Translations under genes and position numbers: made by a program
Source of the DNA: Coriobacteriaceae bacterium
GTDB taxonomy: Bacteria; Actinomycetota; Coriobacteriia; Coriobacteriales; UMGS124
Reading direction: 5' to 3'
Assembly: GCA_019421015.1 (NCBI GenBank)
Contig: JAHZGC010000001.1
Location: 8,110 to 72,109 of the forward strand
Length of the DNA stretch: 64,000 bases
Shown here: positions 40,838 through 49,814 of the stretch, one piece after another
Layout of the letters: every line of letters starts with the position of its first letter
Numbering within the stretch: the first letter of the stretch is position 1
The notes under the pieces: generated by a model
The model's database searches: none
What the model was told of the DNA's origin: nothing
Seen by the model: only the letters and a program-made list of their open reading frames with translations

Positions 40838-42307
40838 TCAGCCTTCCAAAAACCGGCCGTCTCCTACGTCGTCTGACTCCGCGTCGAACAGCAGGGCGTC
40901 AAGCTCTGCGCGCGAGTGGATACCCAGCTTGGCGTAGATGTGCTTCACGTGGGTCTTCACGGTGTTGGGGGAGAGCACGAGCTCCTCCTCTACGCGCCGC
41001 GCGCTCTTGCCCCAGGCCAGCAGCGCGAGTACCTCGGTCTCGCGCTTGGAGAGGCCGTAGGTGTCGCCCAGGGTCGATGCGCGTGCCTTGATGAGGGACT
41101 CGAGTGCCTGGGGGATTTGGCCCGTGCCGATCTGCGTCCCCTCGGACGGCTGGTCGGCGGATTTGGGCGATGGGGCGTTTTCCTCCTTAAGAGCGCTCTC
41201 GTCGCGGCCGTCGTCGGCCGGTCCTGCGGCGAGCCACCACAGCGACGCCACCACGATTACCGCCGCCGCGCCCCCGTACACCGCAGCTGCCACGAACCCG
41301 GTGTCGCCGAACGTTCCGAACGTCGCGCGGCTCAACATGCCGCCCGCGAGAAAAGCCGCCGAGGTGCAGGCCCGGGCGATGCCCACGACGGGCAGCACGG
41401 GCAGCCCAAAGCGGTGCGAGCTGTCACAAAGGAGCAGCACGAGCACGATCGACGAGAGCGTCTGGGCTATGCCCACGAGCAGGTGGGCCAGGGCCGACTC
41501 GCCCATGACGAGCCCAAAGAGCAGGCAGAGCGTCATGGCTGTGAACAACAGGCGGCAGGCCTCGTAGATGCTGACGGCACGCAGGCGCGGAAACAGGATG
41601 AATGCCACGCACAGGGTGCCGGCGAGGCCCACGGCGAACAGGTCTTCGGGCGTGGAGGTATGGGCCCTGCTCATCCCTGCGGCTAAGGAGCACGCACAAA
41701 TCGCCACCACGATGCGCCAAGGGAACAGGCGGCTGCTAAACAGCGCTTTGAGGTTCCGGTAGCGCTCGTGGGCGGGAACGGTCCCGCCAGCATTCCCGTC
41801 AAGGCAGCCCACGAGGGCTCCGGCGCTCATGAGGGGCAGGCACGCGGCGATTCCAAGGCAGACCTCCGGGCCGATGGGGGAGAGGCCGAAGTACCCCGCC
41901 GACGAGAGCACGTACGAGCCGCCGATGGCAGCCCCGGCCCGCGCCACGTCGAGCCGCACGTACATCTGTGTCCAAAGCAGGAAGAACAGGGCGTAGGCAG
42001 CGAACAGCGCCACGGTAGCGCCTGCTCCCACGGCTGCCGGGAGGCCGTCGAGTCCCGAGTCGCCCGGCCTTACCGCGGCGATGGCCAGCGTTGCGGCGGT
42101 GCCCACGCAGCCCGTCGCCCAGATGAGGCCGCGCGAGGGCCGCTCGGGTCTGAGGACGCCCCAGGCTGCCACCGCCAGCAGGGGCACCGCGATCTGGAGA
42201 AGCGAGTTAGAAAAACCGGGAAGCGCATACGGGGTGGCGAAGGCCTTCCACAGGGGACAGACGCCAAAGAACAGCAGCAGAGGAGAGAAGGCTACCCGAC
42301 TGTTCAA
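40838..42307 (-). CDS. LuxR-family regulator with 12-helix membrane sensor domain
   Basis: A 489-residue protein with about twelve membrane helices (residues 5-370), a charged linker, and a LuxR helix-turn-helix (LSKRETEVLALLAWG, then LVLSPNTVKTHVKHIYAKLG). The TTG at 42307 is proposed as start because AAGGGGCGGG precedes it; the longest frame begins with TTG at 42361, immediately after a TATGAT -10 box (about 42362-42367), which would make that start part of the promoter. It is divergent from the flavoprotein at 42581, its likely target. Confidence 0.87.
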   Translation of the reverse strand: MNSRVAFSPLLLFFGVCPLWKAFATPYALPGFSNSLLQIAVPLLAVAAWGVLRPERPSRGLIWATGCVGTAATLAIAAVRPGDSGLDGLPAAVGAGATVALFAAYALFFLLWTQMYVRLDVARAGAAIGGSYVLSSAGYFGLSPIGPEVCLGIAACLPLMSAGALVGCLDGNAGGTVPAHERYRNLKALFSSRLFPWRIVVAICACSLAAGMSRAHTSTPEDLFAVGLAGTLCVAFILFPRLRAVSIYEACRLLFTAMTLCLLFGLVMGESALAHLLVGIAQTLSSIVLVLLLCDSSHRFGLPVLPVVGIARACTSAAFLAGGMLSRATFGTFGDTGFVAAAVYGGAAAVIVVASLWWLAAGPADDGRDESALKEENAPSPKSADQPSEGTQIGTGQIPQALESLIKARASTLGDTYGLSKRETEVLALLAWGKSARRVEEELVLSPNTVKTHVKHIYAKLGIHSRAELDALLFDAESDDVGDGRFLEG

Positions 42308-42424
42308 CGACCCGCCCCTTCGATCGACGACGTTCGGCCGCAGTGCGCGGCGTGCGGGCAATCATAGCATTCGCGCGGGCTTAGACCGCCAGGGCGGCCG
42401 GCCCGGCCGGGGAGGGAACGGCCA

Positions 42425-42443
42425 ATCACCCTCGTTGGGTGAT
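42425..42443. promoter_or_regulatory. Inverted repeat between LuxR and flavoprotein genes
   Basis: ATCACCC and GGGTGAT, separated by TCGTT, form a perfect 7-bp inverted repeat midway between the divergent genes. It is a candidate operator; the LuxR protein is the obvious candidate binder by position. Confidence 0.45.
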
Positions 42444-42580
42444 GACGCCGGATGCCATACCTACGATTGCGCGATGCCAACGAGGCGGCTGCGCAGCTAC
42501 GGTAGTCGTCGTATCCAGGCAAAAAGGGGTGCTGGGGTGTCGCCCCCTTGCCCGGTCCGTTCAACGAAAGGGGAAAACCT

Positions 42581-44248
42581 ATGCTCACACGCAGGACGTT
42601 CGTCGGTGCCGCCGCTGCGGCAACCGCCTCCATGGCCGCGATTCCCGCCCTGGCCGACGCGCCGGAGATCCCCGAGGGGCCCGTCTCCATCGACTGGCTC
42701 GGTACGGAGCCCGCCGATCCCGAGACGGTCGACGTCGAGCTCGAGAGCGACGTCATTGTCGTGGGCCTGGGCTGGGCCGGCGTCTGCGCCACCCGTTCGG
42801 CCTGTGAGGCCGGCGCCAGCGTCAACGTGTTCGAGAAGGGCAGCTACTACGGTCTGACCAGGCAGAATGTGAACGCCTGGGGCAGCAAGCTGTGGCTGGA
42901 GCTCTTCCCGGAGACCGAGAAGTACTGGGACAAGCCCGCCGCCATGCGCGCCGTGACGCAGAGCACGCTCAACCGGGCGAGCGATGCCATCCAAAGCCGT
43001 TGGTTCGACACCAACGGGGAGGCCTTCGACTGGTTCTTCGGTGCCATGGAGGGTACCGACGTTGTCTACGGTACCGCCGAGAGCCCCAAGGTCGACACCA
43101 GCGTCACCAGCATGACCGAAACCTCCTACCCCTACCCTAAGAACTACGACCCCGCGCAGGAGTACTACCCCTGCTTCCCGGGTTGTGCCAAGTGCTTTCC
43201 CACCTCCGCCCCCTTCTTCGACGCCAACATGGAGAAGGCCGCCGAAGCCGCCGGCGACAAGCTGGCCGTCTACCGCGACACCCCCGTGCTGAAGCTCATT
43301 AAGGAGGATGGCCGCGTGACGGGCGTTTACGCCCGCGACGCCGAGGGTCGCATCTACAAGGCTATGGCGCGCAACGGCGTTGTCCTGGCAACCGGCGATT
43401 TCTTCTCCAACAAGCTTATGGTCAACGCCATGCTGTCCCGCCGCTTCCCGGACGGGTGCTCCACGCTCAACTCGTTGGTCGACGCCAACGAACAGCCCTG
43501 CAACATGGGCGACGGCCACCGCATGGGCGCCTGGGCCGGGGCGCGCCTCCAGCTCGACGGCGTCAACATGAGCCATGCCATCGGGGGCAACTCCTATACG
43601 ATGGGCACGCTGCCGACCCTGTTCCTCGACAAGCACGGCAAGCGCTATATGAACGAGGACGTCCAGGGGCAGCAGCACGCCGAGCGCATCTGGGAGCTCA
43701 AGGACTGCATCGCCTTCCAGATTTTCGACGCGGGGCTCTTCGACCATATGGACGACATGCCCTACGGGCACGGCAAGCACCCCGAGGCCACGCTCGAGGC
43801 CATCCAGGCCGACGCCGAGGCCGGCAAGCTCTTTACCGCCGACACGATCGAGGGGCTGCTCGACCAGCTCGACATCGACAAGGAGGCGGCCCTGGCCAGC
43901 ATCGCCCGTTACAACGAACTCTGCCATGCGGGCGTGGACAGCGACTACGGCAAATGCGCCAAGCGCATGATTCCCGTTGAGCAGCCCCCGTTCTTCTGCG
44001 ATCGCTACGCCGGCGACGGTACGAGCCGTGGCGTCGGCCACCTTGTGACCATGTCCGGTCTCGAGAGCGACGAGGAATGCCGGGTCTACGGCGAGGATAT
44101 GGAGCCCATCCCCGGCCTCTATGCGGCGGGCAACGTTCAGGGCAACCGCTTCGCAGTGATCTACCCCGAGGTGCTCCAGGGGCACAGCATCGCCATGGCC
44201 ATGACGTTTGGCTACATCGCCGGCAAGAACGCTGCAGCAGGCGTGTAA
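42581..44248 (+). CDS. Exported FAD-dependent reductase (KstD/fumarate reductase-like)
   Basis: A 555-residue protein. A Tat signal (MLTRRTFVGAAAAA, cleavage likely near residue 26) precedes an FAD domain with VIVVGLGWAGVCATRS near residue 60. The C-terminal block GLYAAGNVQGNRFAVIYPEV and MTFGYIAGKNAA resembles ketosteroid-dehydrogenase-like members more than fumarate reductases, whose active-site Arg motif is absent. A PCFPGCAKCFP segment near 198 has three cysteines. No FMN or haem domain is present. The ATG at 42581 follows AAAGGGG. It is divergent from the LuxR gene at 42307. Confidence 0.87.
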   Translation: MLTRRTFVGAAAAATASMAAIPALADAPEIPEGPVSIDWLGTEPADPETVDVELESDVIVVGLGWAGVCATRSACEAGASVNVFEKGSYYGLTRQNVNAWGSKLWLELFPETEKYWDKPAAMRAVTQSTLNRASDAIQSRWFDTNGEAFDWFFGAMEGTDVVYGTAESPKVDTSVTSMTETSYPYPKNYDPAQEYYPCFPGCAKCFPTSAPFFDANMEKAAEAAGDKLAVYRDTPVLKLIKEDGRVTGVYARDAEGRIYKAMARNGVVLATGDFFSNKLMVNAMLSRRFPDGCSTLNSLVDANEQPCNMGDGHRMGAWAGARLQLDGVNMSHAIGGNSYTMGTLPTLFLDKHGKRYMNEDVQGQQHAERIWELKDCIAFQIFDAGLFDHMDDMPYGHGKHPEATLEAIQADAEAGKLFTADTIEGLLDQLDIDKEAALASIARYNELCHAGVDSDYGKCAKRMIPVEQPPFFCDRYAGDGTSRGVGHLVTMSGLESDEECRVYGEDMEPIPGLYAAGNVQGNRFAVIYPEVLQGHSIAMAMTFGYIAGKNAAAGV

Positions 44249-44329
44249 GCCGTCGGGCGCGCCCTGCGGTCGAGCGCCGTGCCGGGCCCGGCGTCGCGAG
44301 GGGGTTGTAAAAAGCGTTGCTCGGTAGTT

Positions 44330-44373
44330 GGGAGGCACTTGCCCGGGAAGGGTCGGGCGGGTGCCTCCCTTTG
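44330..44373 (+). terminator. Terminator after the flavoprotein gene
   Basis: GGGAGGCAC (44330-44338) pairs with GTGCCTCCC (44361-44369), followed by TTTGGTTT. It lies 82 bases after the stop codon at 44248. Confidence 0.75.
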
Positions 44374-44559
44374 GTTTGAGAGCGGCTACGCATGCCCCGC
44401 CCGCCCCGATTCCCCAGAATCCACGGTGCCTCTCTCCCCAAAATCGCCCATATGGGGTTATGGAGAGGACCCCCGGTCCCGGGTATACCTCCACCCATAC
44501 GCCGGCACTCGGGCCGGCGCGGGCTGCGTGCGCGCGGTGCACAAGAAAGCGAGGCAACC

Positions 44560-46257
44560 ATGGGACGTTCCCATAGCCAGAAGATCGAGCTGTTTCCAGG
44601 CGGTGTGACGCGCCGCCAGGCCATCGCGGGCCTCTCCGCTGCGGCCGTCGCGGCCTGCGTGCCTGCTGCGGCGTTCGCCGACACGACGCCCACTGCTCCC
44701 GCCCCCGCCAACGAGACCGTGATCGTGCTGTCTGACGACGGCGTCACGGTGAACGGCGAGCCGATTGCCGAGGAGCCGGGCGGTAAGGTGTACGCCGCTC
44801 ACGACGTGGTGTATTACGAAGATCGTGACTCCTACGATAGCGGCAACCCCTACGGCGAGGGCGAGGCGGACGAGCGCCATTCGGCCGAAGACGCCGCCAA
44901 GGTCACGGTGGTGCACATCGCGGAGCCGGGCGCCTACCGCGTGTCGGGCAGCCTGTCGGCGGGCCAGATCTGGGTCGACCTGGGCGAGGACGCCGCCGAG
45001 GACCCCGCCGCTGTGGTGGAGCTCGTACTCGATGGCGTGGACATCACCTGCGACGTTGCCCCGGCCGTGGTGTTCTACCGGGTGTTCGAGTGCGACAACG
45101 CCTGGAGCGCCGACAGCGCCACCTCCGAGGTCGACACCGTAGCGGCCGGTGCCAACGTGATCATCCAGGACGGGTCGACGAACACTGTGAACGGCGGCCA
45201 CGTGGCCCGCATCTACAAAGACGACGCCGACGAGAAGAAGCTCTGGAAGATCGACGGTGCGTTCTACTCGTTCATGTCGATGAACGTCGACGGCGGCCCT
45301 GAGGACAGCGGCGTGCTCAACATCAACGCCGACAACGAGGGGCTCGACACCGAGCTGCACCTCACCATCAACGGCGGCAACATCAACATCGTGTCGCACG
45401 ACGACGGCATCAACACCAACGAGGACGGCGTGTCGGTGACCACCATCAACGGCGGCACCCTGCACATCCTGGCCGGCGTGGGCGCCGAGGGCGACGGCGT
45501 GGACTCTAACGGCTGGCTTGTGATCAACGGCGGCACCGTCATCTCGATGGCCAACCCCCGTTCCGACGCTGGCCTCGACTCCGATATGGGGTCGTTCGTG
45601 AACGGTGGCACCGTGGTGGCCCTGGGTTCGACCATGGACTGGGCCGAGAGCGATTCGGAGCAGGTGACCATGAACCTGCAGTTCGCTGCGCAGCAGTCGG
45701 CCGGCGACGCCATCGTGGTCATGGACGGCGACGGCAAGGTGGTCTTTGCCTACGACCCCTCCGAGGACGAGACCGCCGGTACCCAGGTACGCAGCTACCA
45801 GGGGGCCGTGCTGAGCTGCCCCGACTTCGAGGTGGGCGCCACCTACGCCGTGTACATCGGCGGCACGCTGGAGGGCGCCGAGACCCAGGGCGTCTATGAC
45901 GCCGAGACGATCACCGGCTACGAGGGGGGCACCCAGCAGGGTTACACCGGCACCGACGTGGGCGGTTTTGGCCCCGGCGGCATGGGGCCCGGCGGCCGCG
46001 GCGGCATGGGTGGCCCCGGCGGTCAAGGTGGCCAGGGCATGGGCCCGGGTGCCCAGAACGGCGAGCCCCCCGCGATGCCCGACGGCGCGGAGCCGCCTGC
46101 GGACATGCCCGAACCTCCGAGTGGGGAGGCGCCCGCCGATATGCCCGAGCCTCCCGCCGACGGCGGCCAGCCTCAGGCGGCCTCGAGCGGCGAGATGTCG
46201 GTCGACTTCTACATGCAAGACAAGGTGAACGCGTTCTCCGGCGTGGCTGGGGTGTAA
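44560..46257 (+). CDS. Exported beta-helix-type protein (Cthe_2159/DUF4353 family)
   Basis: A 565-residue protein. A Tat-like signal (VTRRQAIAGLSAAAVA) is followed by a long region with repeated INGGTLHI/INGGNINI-type turns (LTINGGNINIVSHDDGINTN, VTTINGGTLHILAGVGAEGD), the pattern of the polysaccharide-binding Cthe_2159 family, whose members fold as right-handed beta-helices. The C terminus has a Gly-rich stretch (FGPGGMGPGGRGGMGGPGG) and Pro-Glu-Pro-Pro repeats, ending in a short conserved-looking tail. It probably binds carbohydrate or sits in the cell envelope. The ATG at 44560 has GAGG upstream. No catalytic residues are recognised. Confidence 0.75.
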   Translation: MGRSHSQKIELFPGGVTRRQAIAGLSAAAVAACVPAAAFADTTPTAPAPANETVIVLSDDGVTVNGEPIAEEPGGKVYAAHDVVYYEDRDSYDSGNPYGEGEADERHSAEDAAKVTVVHIAEPGAYRVSGSLSAGQIWVDLGEDAAEDPAAVVELVLDGVDITCDVAPAVVFYRVFECDNAWSADSATSEVDTVAAGANVIIQDGSTNTVNGGHVARIYKDDADEKKLWKIDGAFYSFMSMNVDGGPEDSGVLNINADNEGLDTELHLTINGGNINIVSHDDGINTNEDGVSVTTINGGTLHILAGVGAEGDGVDSNGWLVINGGTVISMANPRSDAGLDSDMGSFVNGGTVVALGSTMDWAESDSEQVTMNLQFAAQQSAGDAIVVMDGDGKVVFAYDPSEDETAGTQVRSYQGAVLSCPDFEVGATYAVYIGGTLEGAETQGVYDAETITGYEGGTQQGYTGTDVGGFGPGGMGPGGRGGMGGPGGQGGQGMGPGAQNGEPPAMPDGAEPPADMPEPPSGEAPADMPEPPADGGQPQAASSGEMSVDFYMQDKVNAFSGVAGV

Positions 46258-46445
46258 CGGGCGGTCGGGTCGGCCGCAGGGCCGGCCCGCATCGATGAGT
46301 TACCGGCGAGGCGGGCGGTCCGGCGGCGGTCGGGCCGCCCGCGTTCGTTTGGTGCTTCCGCCCCCGTGACCGTATCGCCGGGGGCCGCCCGCGGTATCGA
46401 CGCCCCAATGTAGAGAAGGACCCCACCCGAAGGCGAGCGACCCCG

Positions 46446-47303
46446 ATGACTCCAACGATCCCACAGTCCCCGGCTGCGCAGGCAGCTTCTTACCACCCCA
46501 CGGCCCTCATCAGCGGCGGTTCGAGCGGTATCGGCCTCGAGCTGGCCAAGCTCTTTGCGCGCGACGGCTACAGGCTGGTCCTGGTGGCCCACAACGAAGC
46601 CAAGCTCGCCGCGGCCGCCGGGCAGCTGCGGGCCTCCTACGGGGTCGATGTGCGAACGGTGTCGCAGGACCTCTCGGTCGCGGGGGCGGCCCAGCAGGTG
46701 GCCGACCAAGTCGTGCAGCTCGGCATCGCCCAGGTAGACGCCCTGGTCAACGATGCCGGCTTTGGGTTGATCGGCCGCTTTGTGGACCTCGACTGGAACA
46801 AGCAGCACGAGATGCTCACCACCAACATCGACGCCCTGTGCGAGCTGAGCTACATCTACGGTGCCCAGATGGCCGGCCGCCGCAACGGGCACATCCTCAA
46901 CGTGGCGTCGATTGCGGCGTTTATGCCGGGGCCGTACATGGCGGTCTATTATGCGTCCAAGGCGTTTGTGGAGTCGTTCAGCCAGGCGCTCTATGCCGAG
47001 CTGCGCCCCTACGGCGTGCGGGTGTCGGTGGTGTGCCCGCCTCCGGCCAAGACGCAGTTCTTCACGCGCGCCGGTTACGGGGCCAAAAGCCTGTTCCAAT
47101 ACGCCGCCATGTCGCCGCAGGCCGTGGCCCGGGCCGGCTATCGCGCCCTTAAGATGGGCCGCGCCCAGTGCTCGCCCGGCGTGTTCACCAAGGTGACCGA
47201 GCTCTTTGCCCGCGCAGTCCCCATCAGCGTAATGCGCACGATCATCGCGGCCCTGCAGAATCCCACGATGGCCGACGCGCACGACGCCCGCGGTGCCAAG
47301 TAG
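46446..47303 (+). CDS. Short-chain dehydrogenase/reductase
   Basis: A 285-residue SDR protein with the cofactor motif SGGSSGIG near residues 23-30 (TGxxxGxG variant), NDAGFG near 100, and the catalytic Ser-Tyr-Lys set in NVASIAAF and YYASKAF near 150-172. The substrate is unknown. The cytoplasmic location follows from lack of a signal. The ATG at 46446 lacks a strong ribosome site; GAAGGCGAG lies upstream. It is co-directional with the beta-helix gene but 188 bases away. Confidence 0.9.
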   Translation: MTPTIPQSPAAQAASYHPTALISGGSSGIGLELAKLFARDGYRLVLVAHNEAKLAAAAGQLRASYGVDVRTVSQDLSVAGAAQQVADQVVQLGIAQVDALVNDAGFGLIGRFVDLDWNKQHEMLTTNIDALCELSYIYGAQMAGRRNGHILNVASIAAFMPGPYMAVYYASKAFVESFSQALYAELRPYGVRVSVVCPPPAKTQFFTRAGYGAKSLFQYAAMSPQAVARAGYRALKMGRAQCSPGVFTKVTELFARAVPISVMRTIIAALQNPTMADAHDARGAK

Positions 47304-47430
47304 GCGAGAAGCGCCGGCAGGCGGCTGACGACTCCGGGGCGGCAAGAGACCGTGGGGGGCGGAGAAACGCGGGTTTTGCGCATGCGATTGCTCGCGGGGT
47401 TTTGGCCTGACCCCAAAAGGGCAGATGCCG

Positions 47431-47632
47431 CCGCGAAATGAGGGTTCGGGATGGGCTTGTCGAGCCTCCGCTGGGTCCTGATGACCCAAACTCGCCCGCA
47501 GGGGAGAAGACCTTGCGACCAGTGCCTCCCTGACCTGCGGTTTTCCCAGGGCTCCTCGGGCGTCCCGGCGACCCTCGTTCGATACGATCGCCAAGGTGCC
47601 GCGGACGCCTATCCAGAACCCCCTTCTTGCGG
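47431..47632. repeat. Long inverted repeat, copy 2 of the ~195-bp hairpin family
   Basis: The left end (CCGCGAAATGAGGGTTCGGG, 47431-47450) and the right end (47604-47632, containing CCTATCCAGAACCC) are imperfect inverted repeats. The right arm and the interior strings GAGAAGACCTTGCG and CCTCCCTGACCTGCGG are shared with 2434-2626. The element fills the gap between the convergent SDR and SRAP genes. Confidence 0.6.
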
Positions 47633-47656
47633 AAAGACCGGCCCGTTTGGCGCTTC

Positions 47657-48448
47657 TCAAAAAACCTTTGTTCCATGGTCCATCGGTGGTTCCGGGTCCC
47701 GCCGGGTTTCGGGCTCCGCCGAACACACCTCCAGCGCCACATCCCTGCGGTCTGCCAACGCCTCGAACTCGCCGGCAAGCCATACGCGCGACTCGCCTGG
47801 CCCCAGCACCAGAGGCATCCGGCCATGGATGGGCGCTACCCAGCGGTTCGGTGCGGTGGTCACGATGGAGAACCGCCCGTCCTGCGCGAGCCCGGCCAGC
47901 AAAAACACCCCGCCGCCCGGCACCGTGAACCGGCACTCCCGGCGGGTGCGGTTGCCGTGGCGGTCGTGGCCGCCGGGAGTCAGTGCTCCCGCCTCCGCTC
48001 CTGCCCCCGCTCCCGCTCGCGTTTCCGTTCCTGTTTCCGCCTCGCGGCCGTCCCACTCGTAGAATGCGCGCACCGGCACGAGGCACCGGCCGTTCGCAAT
48101 CGCCTCGGCCCAAAGGCCGCGCCCGGTGCGCGCCTGCTCGACGGCGGTCTCGAGCCGGGTGTTGAAGAGTGGCTTGGGGCCGGAAGCCCTCTCCTCGGGG
48201 CGTCTCTCCGCCAGGGGCTTCTTGGCACGGGATTTTTCACCTGAGGGTTGGGGGCGGGAGAAACCCCAGGTCAGAACCGCTGCCTGCAGGCCTTTGTCAT
48301 AGGTGGGGACCGCCACGGCGACCTGGTTGCCCGGGTAGGCGTCGGGCGGGGCGCCCCGGCGCCGGGTGAGCGCCCGGCCGCCGAGGTTCCAGCGGGAGAG
48401 GGCCTCTCCGAGCTCGTCAAGGTCTATGGGCTCGATGTGGTGGCACAT
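47657..48448 (-). CDS. SOS response-associated peptidase family protein (SRAP/YedK)
   Basis: A 263-residue protein with the SRAP catalytic set: Cys2 (exposed after Met removal), Asn96 in PLFNTRLET, Glu131 in FYEW and His208 in PIHGRMP. SRAP proteins cross-link to abasic sites in single-stranded DNA and shield them. An unusual Gly/Ala/Glu-rich insert lies at about residues 137-160 (ETGTETRAGAGAGAEAG), absent from most homologues. The ATG at 48448 follows GGAGGACCCCC. Confidence 0.93.
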   Translation of the reverse strand: MCHHIEPIDLDELGEALSRWNLGGRALTRRRGAPPDAYPGNQVAVAVPTYDKGLQAAVLTWGFSRPQPSGEKSRAKKPLAERRPEERASGPKPLFNTRLETAVEQARTGRGLWAEAIANGRCLVPVRAFYEWDGREAETGTETRAGAGAGAEAGALTPGGHDRHGNRTRRECRFTVPGGGVFLLAGLAQDGRFSIVTTAPNRWVAPIHGRMPLVLGPGESRVWLAGEFEALADRRDVALEVCSAEPETRRDPEPPMDHGTKVF

Positions 48449-48559
48449 GGGGGTCCTCCTCCCGCTGGGGCCGCGGGGCTGCGGGGCCGCCTGTCCCGCG
48501 CATGCCGTACGCGTTGCAGCCCCGCAGCCTCTTGCGAAGAACGGCGAGCTCCGGCCCGT

Positions 48560-49408
48560 TTACAGCTCGTCTACCCAGGCGTCGACCGCATCGCGCAGGA
48601 TTGCCGCACCGCCCGGGGCGTAGGCCTCGTAGTAGGCGGTGAAGCGCAGGTCGTCAACGTAGCCCTGGGCCAGGCCGCGGTGCGCCTCGGGGCTGTACAT
48701 GGCGGCCGACCAGTAGTTGAGCAGCCAGGCCCGGTGCGTCTCGCAGAGCTCGCGGCCCAGCTCCGAACGGACGGCCTGCGCGGGGTCGGGGGCGGCTGCG
48801 ACGGCCGCGATCAGCTCGCCAATGCGCTCCGACTGCTGCTGCGCGGTGTCCCACTGGTCCTGGGTCATGGCTGCTGCCTGCCTGTTCGCGGTGTCGACGG
48901 CCGTATCGCCGTAGCGCTTGCGGGCCTCTGCGCCGTAGGCGGCCTCGTTCTCTTTGACTGCCTGCTGCTTGAGCGCCTCGAAGCGCGCGGCGTCGGTCGA
49001 TGGGCTGGTGTCCATGGCGGTGTTCCTTCCTGCCCCGCTCCTTTGGGAGGCGGGGGTTGCGGGTTTGCTGGAGTCGAGGTCGGCTCGGGTCTCACCGATG
49101 AGCCGCTCGACCGAGACGATGAGGTCGCCGAGCTGCCGTTGCTGCTCGCGCAGGTGATCAAGCTGCTCGCGCAGGGCATCGGCCTGGACGGCGGCGGGCT
49201 GGTCGAGCACGGAGCGGATGGCCGCCAGGGGCATCGACGCCCGTCGATAGAGCAGGACCTGTTGCAGGCGCCGCACGTCGTCGGGTCCGTAGTCGCGGTA
49301 TCCGTTGGGGCGCCGCTGCGGGCGCAGAAGCCCCTGTTCCTCGTAGTAGTGCAGCGTCCGGACGCTGACCCCCGAGAGTTTTGCCAGCTCGTGTGCCGTG
49401 TATCCCAT
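48560..49408 (-). CDS. MerR-family regulator with TipAS domain
   Basis: A 282-residue protein. Residues 1-70 form a MerR winged helix (YTAHELAKLSGVSVRTLHYY, then QRRPNGYRDYG), residues 75-115 a coiled coil, and residues about 150-280 a TipAS-type helical domain (QWDTAQQQSERIGELIAAVA, LLNYWSAAMYSPEAHRGLA). TipAL proteins bind thiopeptides and other hydrophobic ligands. Likely autoregulated. The cysteine used for thiostrepton binding in TipA was not identified with certainty. A variable linker with an internal Met (TAMDTSPSTD) might permit a short TipAS form, as in tipA. Confidence 0.88.
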   Translation of the reverse strand: MGYTAHELAKLSGVSVRTLHYYEEQGLLRPQRRPNGYRDYGPDDVRRLQQVLLYRRASMPLAAIRSVLDQPAAVQADALREQLDHLREQQRQLGDLIVSVERLIGETRADLDSSKPATPASQRSGAGRNTAMDTSPSTDAARFEALKQQAVKENEAAYGAEARKRYGDTAVDTANRQAAAMTQDQWDTAQQQSERIGELIAAVAAAPDPAQAVRSELGRELCETHRAWLLNYWSAAMYSPEAHRGLAQGYVDDLRFTAYYEAYAPGGAAILRDAVDAWVDEL

Positions 49409-49499
49409 GGCTCATCACCTCGGGGAACACCTTACGCCCTCACGGCGCGTGAGGGTCAAGAACGGGTTTGCGTGATTGGCCGTCTGCACAGCCGGCTGC

Positions 49500-49808
49500 C
49501 TATCCCAGGATCCGCTCGACCTTGGCGACCTTCTCCTCCAGCATGTTCTCGTGGCCGGGACGCACGTCGGCCTTGAGCACCACCTCGGTGCGGATGCCCT
49601 TCTCGGCCAGCACCATGGTGGCGTCTTTGACCACGGCAAAGACCTCGTCCCAGGGCCCCTCGATCTCGGTGAACATCGAGGTGGTGCGGCAGGGCAGCCC
49701 GCTCGCCCTGATGACGCGCACGACCTCAGCTACCTCGGCCGCCAGCTCGTCGCCTGTGCCGAAGGGCGCGATGGCTACCGCCACCAGGGTGTTTATGGAG
49801 TCGCTCAT
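49500..49808 (-). CDS. Thiamine-binding protein of the MTH1187/YkoF-like family
   Basis: A 102-residue protein of typical family length (VAVAIAPFGTGDELAAEVAE, CRTTSMFTEIEGPWDEVF). Members bind thiamine or hydroxymethylpyrimidine-type ligands as small ferredoxin-like-fold oligomers. It starts six bases after thiM and is in the same TPP-riboswitch operon, which supports the thiamine link. Confidence 0.88.
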   Translation of the reverse strand: MSDSINTLVAVAIAPFGTGDELAAEVAEVVRVIRASGLPCRTTSMFTEIEGPWDEVFAVVKDATMVLAEKGIRTEVVLKADVRPGHENMLEEKVAKVERILG

Positions 49809-49814
49809 AGGTCG

